From assembly GCA_003228915.1 (NCBI GenBank), contig QIGL01000022.1, forward strand, positions 1 through 36,976: 36,976 bases of DNA, written 5' to 3'. The notes below the pieces were generated by a model, which did no database searches, was not told where the DNA came from, and was given only the letters and a program-made list of their open reading frames with translations. The stretch is from Acidiferrobacteraceae bacterium (GTDB lineage Bacteria; Pseudomonadota; Gammaproteobacteria; Acidiferrobacterales; SZUA-150). Shown piece after piece: positions 24,227-31,307 of the stretch; the stretch's first letter is position 1, and each line of letters starts with the position of its first letter. The translations under genes were made by a program, and so were the position numbers.

Positions 24227-25123
24227 TTGGAATACACTAACCCAAAAATTCCGGAAGGCATTAACACAACGACTGAACATCCCCTGAAAGAATTTTTTAT
24301 CCTGACGGCCGGTGTACTGGCGCTCATAGCAATCGTTGTTTTCATGTTGGGATTAGCGGCACAAACGATTGCCAGGAAAATCCCGTTTCAAATGGAGCTG
24401 GAACTCGCTAAAAATTACCAGGTAGAACCTTCATCCAATCCGGAAATTCAAAAGTATTTACAAAAACTTGCCGACCGGCTGGCAACCGCACAGGGCTTGT
24501 CTAAAACACTAAAAACAGATAGCCCGGTAACCGTACATTTTTATGAGGACAACATCATTAATGCCTTCGCCACCCTCGGCGGGAATATTATTTTCTATCG
24601 AGGCATGCTCGAAAAATTACCCAGTGAAAATGCACTGGCCCTGGTCATGAGCCATGAAATTGCCCACATCAAACTCCGTCATCCAATTATGGCGCTTGGG
24701 CGGGGCGTGGTCATTGGCCTGGCAGTTTCAGCTATTACCGGCGCCTCAGGCCAGGGATTAACCGATCAAATACTGGGAGATGCCGGCCTGCTCACCATGC
24801 TAAAATTTGGTCGTGACCAGGAACAAGAGGCAGATAAAACAGGCCTGGCAGCAGTTGCAAAAATTTACGGGCATATCAATGGCACAACCGATCTTTTTGA
24901 GATGTTTAACGAATTGCCAGGGGGTAATCAACAACTGCCCCAATTTTTAAGCAGCCACCCTCAAAACGAGAATCGTATAAAATTCATCAGACAGTATTCA
25001 ATAGATAATAACCTGGCCACCAGGGGGAAAATATTACCCATGCCAAAGTTAATCAGAAAATACCTGGAATCCACATCGACACCAACACCTGCGCCGGCGC
25101 CTAAAGAAAAAATAAAAAATTGA
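24227..25123 (+). CDS. Membrane-anchored M48 family zinc metallopeptidase
   Basis: 298 residues from TTG 24227; no upstream in-frame start exists because TGA precedes at 24215-24217. A membrane helix covers about 24-48, with a cytoplasmic N-terminus. The zinc motif HEIAH is at 143-147 and the third ligand glutamate is in DQEQEADKTGL (about 200). NAFATLGGNIIFYRGMLEKL is the conserved strand before the active site, as in BepA/LoiP-like peptidases. It presumably degrades or matures envelope proteins on the periplasmic side. Third gene of the YbjQ operon, 22 bp after the previous stop. The Pro/Thr-rich C-terminus TSTPTPAPAP is unusual. Confidence 0.87.
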   Translation: MEYTNPKIPEGINTTTEHPLKEFFILTAGVLALIAIVVFMLGLAAQTIARKIPFQMELELAKNYQVEPSSNPEIQKYLQKLADRLATAQGLSKTLKTDSPVTVHFYEDNIINAFATLGGNIIFYRGMLEKLPSENALALVMSHEIAHIKLRHPIMALGRGVVIGLAVSAITGASGQGLTDQILGDAGLLTMLKFGRDQEQEADKTGLAAVAKIYGHINGTTDLFEMFNELPGGNQQLPQFLSSHPQNENRIKFIRQYSIDNNLATRGKILPMPKLIRKYLESTSTPTPAPAPKEKIKN

Positions 25124-25220
25124 GGCTTGATCGGCACACTAATTCGCACGCCTCGGTAAAATTCAGGTCTAAACGAGCACAGAAAAATTCTGCATTAATA
25201 CTTTTATTTATATTTTTCAT
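25101..25220 (-). CDS. Possible small peptide (39 residues), antisense to the M48 3' end
   Basis: On the minus strand GAGGGAGGA precedes an ATG at 25220 by about 8 nt, and a frame of 39 codons ends at TAG 25103-25101, overlapping the M48 tail by 23 bp. The product MKNINKSINAEFFCARLD... ends FLFFL and has three cysteines. The ribosome-binding site is strong but no other support exists; chance occurrence is quite possible. Confidence 0.25.
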   Translation of the reverse strand: MKNINKSINAEFFCARLDLNFTEACELVCRSSLNFLFFL

Positions 25221-25333
25221 TAGAAAAATCCTCCCTCAATAAGGAAATGATGAAATAGCCTGTGCCTCAAAATAACCAGGGAATAAACGATTGATGCCTG
25301 AATGATCAAAGAAATTGTGGTAGGTTGAAAGCC

Positions 25334-28300
25334 ATGAGCAAATCTATTTCACTGGCAAAAATAACCAAACCCGGACTGCCTGAAGTCTATAATCGGACGC
25401 GGCTATTTGATTTATTAGACAAGGCCAGTACCAGGCAATTAATCTGGGTTGCCGGTCCACCCGGTGCTGGCAAAACAACGCTGGTATGCAGCTATATCGA
25501 CCAAAGAAAAATTAACTGCTTGTGGTATCAGATTGATGAAACCGATTCCGACCTGGCAAGTTTTTTCCATTACCTGGGGCTGGCGGCTAAAAAAGCCGCG
25601 CCCAGGAAAAGAACACCGCTGCCACATTTAACGCCAGAATATCAGGCCGGAATTTCTGCGTTTACCCGGAGTTTTTTCCAGGAACTTTTTAGTCGCTTAA
25701 AGTCACCTTTTACCATTGTTTTTGACGATTATCAGCAGATTCCTGATCAGTCGGCTATTCACGAGGCAATCAAGGATGGTTTGATTGTATTACCAGAAGG
25801 CGGCACTGTAATCCTTTTAAGCCGAACCGAACCCCCGGCGACACTTGCCCGAACTCACATGAACCAGGCCATGTCGATTCTCGGGTGGAAAGATTTGTCC
25901 CTGACACCAGACGAATCCAGAGGTATCGCAAAAATCTGGGGTCTGCAAAAATCTGTTACCAGTATCCTGAGATTATTACATGGCAAGGCTGAAGGTTGGG
26001 CAGCCGGTCTGGTGCTTATGCTGGAACGAATCAGTAGCGGCCATGATACGCCACAAGCGATTAATGATTTAGGCACTGATACCCTGTTTGATTACTTTGC
26101 CGGTGAAATATTGCAAAAAGCTGAGCCAGAAATCAGGGACTTTTTGTTAAAGACTTCCCTATTGCCAAGTATGACCATAAACATGGCTGAGGCCCTGACT
26201 GGAAATACAAATACAAAAAAAGTTCTCGCCCAACTTAATCGTAATTATTACTTCACAGAGAAAAAAGTTAAAACAGAAGCTGTCTTTCAGTATCACCCCA
26301 TGTTTAGGGAATTTCTACAAACCAGTTTTGAGCAATTATTACCCAGCGAAGAAAAAAAACAATTACAAGGCAAGGCAGCATTTATCCTGGAAGAAAATGG
26401 ACATCTTGAGGCGGCCGTAACCCTGGTATTGACTATTAAAGACTGGAAAAGACTGGCGCTAATTATCAGCACTCATGCGCCCGAGTTAATGAAACAAGGT
26501 CGTTATGAAACATTACATGGCTGGCTAAAGGCATTGCCTGACGAAATGATCAATCTGCAACCCTGGTTACGTTTCTGGCTGGGCACCTGTCGAATGCCGT
26601 TTAGCGTTGCAGAAAGTCGTCAGCAATTTGAAGCAGCCTATAATTTATTTGAAAAAACAGATGATATCCAGGGACTCTGCCTTTGCTGGTCTTCAGTAAT
26701 AGAAACCTATCTCTATGAATGGGGGAATTTTAAACCGCTCGATGGCTGGATTGAAAAACTTGACGATCTCATCGCCCGCCATAAAGAACCGCCATCGGCA
26801 GAAATCGGTGCCCGAATTACAGCCAGTATGTTCAGTGCATTAATGTACCGACAACCGCAACACAAGGATTTCCCGGTCTGGGAACAGCGGGCACGGACAT
26901 TAATAGATAGCGAAATGGATCTCCATCACCGGATCATGATTGGCAACCAGTTGGTGCTTTTCTATAGCTGGATTGGAGATTTAGCCAAGGCCTCACTGGT
27001 AATTGAAATCCTGGGCCCTGCAGTGGCCAAAAAGAATGTCGCACCGCTTACTTTAGTGATATGGCACTCCATGGAGGCCATGTACTTATGGCTCACATTA
27101 AAAAATGATGCCTGCCTGGAATCTATCGACAAGGGCCTGGAGCTAGCACGCACTACTGGTATCCACATTTGGGACTTTATGTTGTACGCACAAGGCATGT
27201 ATGGTGCTGTTAATAATAACGACTTAAACAAGGCGGAAGATCTGCTTAAAGCTATGTCCGAAAGTATGCATGGGAACCGACGTCTCGATTCTGCCCATTA
27301 TCACTACCAGGCGGCATCCCTGGCCCTGTTAAAAGATGATTTACCGCTGTCACTGGAACATGCCCGTAATGCCAAAGAAAGGGCCGAAGAAGCAGGCAGT
27401 CCCTTTCCGCTAACCCTCGCCCTACTGGCGCTGGCACAAGCATTGTTCGAGCGTGAAGAAGATGATGAGGCATATAGTCAACTTGAACAGGCCCTGGAAA
27501 TTAACAAGGCTATCAAGAGTCAGTACATCGAATACCACAAACACCTGCTTGAAGGTTATTTCCACAGCCAGCGTGGTCGCGAAAAAGAGGCACTGCCCTG
27601 TATCAAAGCCGCTTTTGCACTGGGCAAACAACATGGCTTTATGACCATGACATGGTGGCGACCTGATTTAATGGCCGCACTTTGCGCCTTGGCAATCAGG
27701 CACAACATTGAGACTGAACATGCAGTCTCCCTGATTCGCAAACAAAATCTTGCGCCGATAGGCGTTGCGACAGAGATTGAAAACTGGCCCTGGCCGATCA
27801 AGATTTATACATTGGGAAGATTTAGTATCGCCCTGAATGATACGCCTTTGCGTTTTAATAGCCGCGCCCAAAGTAAACCACTTGAACTTTTAAGAATACT
27901 GGTTGCTTTTGGTGGCCGTGAAGTCAGCGAGCTCAGGTTCGTTGAAGCACTTTGGCCTGATGCCGATGGTGACTCTGCGCACAGGGCTTTTGATACCACC
28001 TTACATCGGCTGCGCAAGCTTATTGGCAATGACAAAGCCCTGACACTGCAGGACGGTCGCCTGACCCTGGATCCCAAACATTGCTGGGTGGATGTCTGGG
28101 TGTTTGAACGGTTACTTGGTAAACTGGAAAGCAATCTCCATAATGAACTGGACACTAATATAATCGAACTAACCGATAAAATTTTTAACCTATACCAGGG
28201 ATATTTTCTCGGTGAGTCGCCTGATATGATTTGGGCGATAGCATTACGGGATCGATTACACAGCAAGTTTACCCGCCAGATAAGTGCTGTCGGCACCCGC

Positions 28301-28528
28301 CTGGAATCGCAAAATCAATGGGACCGGGCGATGGATTATTACCAACGGGCCCTGGAAATTGACCCCCTCACAGAGTTCTTCTACCAGAGACTGATAGAAG
28401 GATATCAGCAACAGGGTCGATTTGCCGAAGCTACCCGCACCTACCAGCGCTGTAAAAATACCCTCAAAGCGTTATTAGACGTTAATCCCTCACCAGCCAC
28501 CCAGGCACTTTTTGATAAAATTAAATAA
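25334..28528 (+). CDS. BTAD-domain (SARP-like) transcriptional regulator with N-terminal ATPase
   Basis: 1064 residues; ATG 25334 preferred over the TTG 9 bp upstream. Residues 41-49 (GPPGAGKTT) are Walker A of a MalT-like STAND ATPase, and FTIVFDDYQQI is Walker B. A winged-helix-like segment and long TPR-type helical repeats fill about 280-810. The C-terminus has the SARP layout: an OmpR-like winged helix from about 820 (IKIYTLGRFSIALNDTPLRF, then LELLRILVAFGGREVSELRFVEALWPD), then the BTAD repeat (MDYYQRALEIDPLTEFFYQRLIEGY) to the end. The DNA-binding end is thus C-terminal, the reverse of actinobacterial SARPs. Two TGTAAG direct-repeat operators (28558, 31218) downstream are its probable targets. 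It should act as an ATP-dependent activator that integrates a ligand signal. Confidence 0.9.
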   Translation: MSKSISLAKITKPGLPEVYNRTRLFDLLDKASTRQLIWVAGPPGAGKTTLVCSYIDQRKINCLWYQIDETDSDLASFFHYLGLAAKKAAPRKRTPLPHLTPEYQAGISAFTRSFFQELFSRLKSPFTIVFDDYQQIPDQSAIHEAIKDGLIVLPEGGTVILLSRTEPPATLARTHMNQAMSILGWKDLSLTPDESRGIAKIWGLQKSVTSILRLLHGKAEGWAAGLVLMLERISSGHDTPQAINDLGTDTLFDYFAGEILQKAEPEIRDFLLKTSLLPSMTINMAEALTGNTNTKKVLAQLNRNYYFTEKKVKTEAVFQYHPMFREFLQTSFEQLLPSEEKKQLQGKAAFILEENGHLEAAVTLVLTIKDWKRLALIISTHAPELMKQGRYETLHGWLKALPDEMINLQPWLRFWLGTCRMPFSVAESRQQFEAAYNLFEKTDDIQGLCLCWSSVIETYLYEWGNFKPLDGWIEKLDDLIARHKEPPSAEIGARITASMFSALMYRQPQHKDFPVWEQRARTLIDSEMDLHHRIMIGNQLVLFYSWIGDLAKASLVIEILGPAVAKKNVAPLTLVIWHSMEAMYLWLTLKNDACLESIDKGLELARTTGIHIWDFMLYAQGMYGAVNNNDLNKAEDLLKAMSESMHGNRRLDSAHYHYQAASLALLKDDLPLSLEHARNAKERAEEAGSPFPLTLALLALAQALFEREEDDEAYSQLEQALEINKAIKSQYIEYHKHLLEGYFHSQRGREKEALPCIKAAFALGKQHGFMTMTWWRPDLMAALCALAIRHNIETEHAVSLIRKQNLAPIGVATEIENWPWPIKIYTLGRFSIALNDTPLRFNSRAQSKPLELLRILVAFGGREVSELRFVEALWPDADGDSAHRAFDTTLHRLRKLIGNDKALTLQDGRLTLDPKHCWVDVWVFERLLGKLESNLHNELDTNIIELTDKIFNLYQGYFLGESPDMIWAIALRDRLHSKFTRQISAVGTRLESQNQWDRAMDYYQRALEIDPLTEFFYQRLIEGYQQQGRFAEATRTYQRCKNTLKALLDVNPSPATQALFDKIK

Positions 28529-28557
28529 ATTCAATAAGTTATAATTATTTTTAGAGT

Positions 28558-28590
28558 TGTAAGCCCGCTGTAAGCTGGCCTCCGTAGAAT
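28558..28590 (+). promoter_or_regulatory. SARP-type promoter 1: TGTAAGC direct repeats and -10
   Basis: TGTAAGC occurs at 28558-28564 and again at 28569-28575, 4 bp apart (11-bp period). TAGAAT at 28585-28590, 9 bp after the second heptamer, fits a -10 box. Known SARPs bind heptamer repeats with a 4-bp spacer about 8 bp before the -10, replacing a -35. The site starts 30 bp after the regulator's stop and points at the structured RNA. Confidence 0.65.
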
Positions 28591-28596
28591 CCCCAA

Positions 28597-28820
28597 TGAG
28601 CATGCGTCACCGTCGGGAAGATCGACTGGTAACCGTGAATCCACCTGAAAATTGTTCAGGGAGGGACGGTGACGTTTGTTCGCCCATATTCGTAGGTTTG
28701 TCCCTATATATATTTAGGCGGACAGGCCAGCTTTTAGGTTCAACTAGTAAAAAATTTATGCGAGAGCATATCCAGCTCCCTCGTCTTTACCGGTAACTTA
28801 CATGGTTACCGGTTTTTTTT
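28597..28820 (+). ncRNA. Candidate structured small RNA (about 224 nt)
   Basis: The interval begins at the predicted start point and ends in a terminator. It folds into several strong helices. CGTCACCGTC (28605-28614) pairs perfectly with GACGGTGACG (28665-28674), enclosing CCTGAA/TTCAGG (28644-28649 / 28655-28660). GTTCGCC (28678-28684) pairs with GGCGGAC (28717-28723, one G-U), enclosing TAGG/CCTA. TATGC-GAGA-GCATA (28757-28770) has a GAGA loop. No convincing coding frame exists: the 66-codon one has no ribosome-binding site and starts at the likely transcript end. I do not recognise a known riboswitch or RNA family. The strand and start are inferred from the promoter. Confidence 0.6.
28789..28820 (+). 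terminator. Rho-independent terminator of the small RNA
   Basis: ACCGGTAAC (28789-28797) pairs with GTTACCGGT (28805-28813) as a perfect 9-bp stem, followed by a run of T to 28820. It ends 7 bp before the stop codon of the convergent cyclase gene, so it insulates the small RNA from that gene. Confidence 0.9.
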
Positions 28821-28826
28821 GTCTCG

Positions 28827-31064
28827 TTACTTTGACTCGTGGGTGAAAACCCCGTCCCAACCACTGGCAGGTGGTTTAATTCGATAACTGGTAATTCGAC
28901 TGACATAAAGCCGGTATAATTTTCTGGCGGGATTTTGATTCGATAACGACAAAAATTGCATTTCTGCCCCATCCCAATCCTGGCGTCGATATCTTTTTAA
29001 TGCCTCACCATACAGGCCAAGCTCCTGCTGCTGTGTGTCTGTCAAATCCTGCTCATGGCAGACAGGCTCATAAATCCGCACCGGTTTTTTCTTGCCCTTA
29101 ACCCGGACTATATCCAGCTCCCGAACCGCCCAGCCATTTGTTGCTGCTACCGTTGCTTCGCTAATAATTATATCCACGCCATATTGTTTTGTTAATCCTT
29201 CAAGGCGTGAACCAAGATTAACCTCGTCACCCATTACAGTATAAGCCATGCGAAATTCGGAACCCATATTGCCCACGTTCATTTCGCCGGTATTAAGGCC
29301 GACACCAATTTTAATTTCTGGCCAGCCATTGGCGATGTATTGCGCACGCAACCGTGATAGTTCATCAATCATTTCCATGGCCGCTGTTAACGCGTGTTCG
29401 GCATGGTCATTGTCCTGAACAGGCGCGCCCCAGAATGCCATGATGGCATCACCCATGTACTTGTCAATTGTTCCCCTGTTGCGATGAATGATTTCTGTCA
29501 TGGGCGTAAGAAAGGCATTCATTAGTTCAGATAATTGTTTGGGATCCATGTTTTCGGAAATTGCTGTAAACCCACGGACATCAGAAAACATAACCGTAAG
29601 ATTTCGCTTTTCTCCTGCCAGTGAGTAAGCCTCGGGGTTTTCACTCATTTCCTCGACCAGCTCTGGCGGCACATATTGACCAAACAAATGGCCAAGATAA
29701 CGTTTACCCCTGGCTTCAACAAAAAATCCATGGGACATATTCACGACAAATAAGGTCACAACCAACATCAGAGATGAGGCCAGTGGCAGTATCATAACCA
29801 GGTCAAACCATCCGTACAGGTTAATGCCTATAGACACCGCCAATGCAAGCAATGAAACTATGGTGGCAAATAAAGGTGTCAAAAATGGCAGGGCCAGTGC
29901 CAGTCCCAGGCCAAGTACCAGCACCATGGTTATTTCAATGCCAGCGACATAAGCCGGCCGGGCACGAAAAGACTCATCAAGAATACCGGCTAAAATATTG
30001 GCATGAATCTCCACGCCTGGATAAACGTTGCTTACCGGGGTTGCCCGCAAATCAAACAAACCCTCAGCTGTGGTCCCCACCAGGACAATTGCATCTTTCA
30101 ATAAATCAGGATTTGCCACTGTGCCACGAATCACATCAGTCGCGGATATATAATAAAAACCACCTTGCGCATTTCGATAAGGCACCCAGACGGCCAGATC
30201 TTCATCTACGGGTATTTCATTTTGGCCAACTCGCAAGGTTTCCAGGGCAGGATATTGATCACCCCGTTTTATTTTGTCGGCAAACTCGAGTTTCACATCA
30301 GATTGCAAGTAAGTACGGGCCATGGCCAAAGATAAAGTATCGTAATAACCATCTTTGAACTTAATCAACAGCGGTACGCGGCGAATAATACCATCTTCAT
30401 TAACTACTGGCGGAATGCTGAAGTGGCCAGCGCCAAGCGCGGCGTTCTGTAACAACGGAATATTGGCACCAAAGCCGAATGCCTCAATGGCCGTGACAGT
30501 CTTGCCTCTTGTTTCAGCGGAAGTAAACAAGGGTTCTGGTAACACGCCAATTTGTTGTCTGCGGGCCGGATCATCAATCATAAAATAACCCAGCAATACG
30601 GGTTTCCCCCTAATCGCCTCAGCCAATGCGTTATCGCTGCCAAGTATCTCTCTCGCGTTGGCCAGGTATTTTTTTACTGATTGATTGCCCTGTGCGTCCG
30701 CAAGTTCTTCCAGCCGAGCCAGGGTATGATCTTTATCTTCCTCAACAAAGGTAATATCAAAACCCAGGACATTAATCTTATACAAATTAAATAACTGGTT
30801 GGTCAGGGTGGCCAGCTTTTGTCGTGACCATGGCCAGCGTCCCTCGGCCGATAAACTCGCTTCATCTATATCGACAATGACAATTCTTTTATCGAGATTT
30901 TTAGGCAGACTAAAATTTAACCTGATGTCGTAAACCAGGTTCTCCATGCGCTGGATAAAATCAAATTCCAGTAAACGGGTTGCGTGTAACAAGAATATAA
31001 AAGTAACCGCCACCCCAAGCCCAATGGGGATTATTTTTTTTCTAAATGTTTCCGGATTAATCAC
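28827..31064 (-). CDS. CHASE2-domain class III adenylate cyclase
   Basis: 745 residues from GTG 31064. A first membrane helix is at about 12-29. The periplasmic CHASE2 sensor follows (about 40-370, with LNFSLPKNLDKRIVIVDIDEASL, the RWPWSR motif, VLGFDITF and VGTTAEGLFDLRATPVS typical of CHASE2). Three close helices lie at about 375-445. The cyclase domain has the metal Asp in MFSDVRGFT (about 489), K and D in DKYMGDAIMAFWG (about 533-540), and NLGSR for the transition state. At the adenine-specifying position the second Asp is Thr (YTVMGDEVN), a Lys-Thr pair as in class IIIb cyclases, often bicarbonate-responsive. A TPR-like tail ends the protein. It is divergent from the exported-protein operon at 31308. 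Confidence 0.92.
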   Translation of the reverse strand: MINPETFRKKIIPIGLGVAVTFIFLLHATRLLEFDFIQRMENLVYDIRLNFSLPKNLDKRIVIVDIDEASLSAEGRWPWSRQKLATLTNQLFNLYKINVLGFDITFVEEDKDHTLARLEELADAQGNQSVKKYLANAREILGSDNALAEAIRGKPVLLGYFMIDDPARRQQIGVLPEPLFTSAETRGKTVTAIEAFGFGANIPLLQNAALGAGHFSIPPVVNEDGIIRRVPLLIKFKDGYYDTLSLAMARTYLQSDVKLEFADKIKRGDQYPALETLRVGQNEIPVDEDLAVWVPYRNAQGGFYYISATDVIRGTVANPDLLKDAIVLVGTTAEGLFDLRATPVSNVYPGVEIHANILAGILDESFRARPAYVAGIEITMVLVLGLGLALALPFLTPLFATIVSLLALAVSIGINLYGWFDLVMILPLASSLMLVVTLFVVNMSHGFFVEARGKRYLGHLFGQYVPPELVEEMSENPEAYSLAGEKRNLTVMFSDVRGFTAISENMDPKQLSELMNAFLTPMTEIIHRNRGTIDKYMGDAIMAFWGAPVQDNDHAEHALTAAMEMIDELSRLRAQYIANGWPEIKIGVGLNTGEMNVGNMGSEFRMAYTVMGDEVNLGSRLEGLTKQYGVDIIISEATVAATNGWAVRELDIVRVKGKKKPVRIYEPVCHEQDLTDTQQQELGLYGEALKRYRRQDWDGAEMQFLSLSNQNPARKLYRLYVSRITSYRIKPPASGWDGVFTHESK

Positions 31065-31217
31065 AGTTTGGCAAACCAGTCATAAATATCGCTCGCATAC
31101 TCAAATACATTATTAGAATGGCGTTTAAACAGTCTAATTCCGATCAATATTCATTTTATAGCTGTAAAAACAATAAGTTGCAATATTTTGATATTGATCA
31201 CTGGTTTGAGATCGCCG

Positions 31218-31251
31218 TGTAAGTGCCCTGTAAGGGTCGCTATCGTATAGT
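31218..31251 (+). promoter_or_regulatory. SARP-type promoter 2: TGTAAG direct repeats and -10
   Basis: TGTAAGT at 31218-31224 and TGTAAGG at 31229-31235 are spaced 4 bp apart (11-bp period), the same architecture and half-site as at 28558. TATAGT at 31246-31251 follows by 10 bp as a -10 candidate. It lies 57 bp before the start of the exported-protein operon, in the 243-bp gap shared with the divergent cyclase. The TGTAAG doublet occurs nowhere else in the window. Confidence 0.7.
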
Positions 31252-31307
31252 ATGGTGCTAAGTAGGGCGACCAACAAAGTAAAATTTTTCTGCGGAGTAA
31301 ACAAACC

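Noticed and set aside
27805-28296. 163-codon frame antisense to the BTAD regulator
   Set aside because: Shadow of a strongly supported domain on the other strand.
28596-28796. 66-codon frame across the small RNA
   Set aside because: Starts at the predicted transcript start, has no ribosome-binding site, and its product has no protein-like pattern, while strong RNA stems explain the sequence.
29843-30358. 171-codon frame antisense to the cyclase gene
   Set aside because: Shadow of the cyclase coding strand; composition rich in Pro, His and Gln, no start signals.
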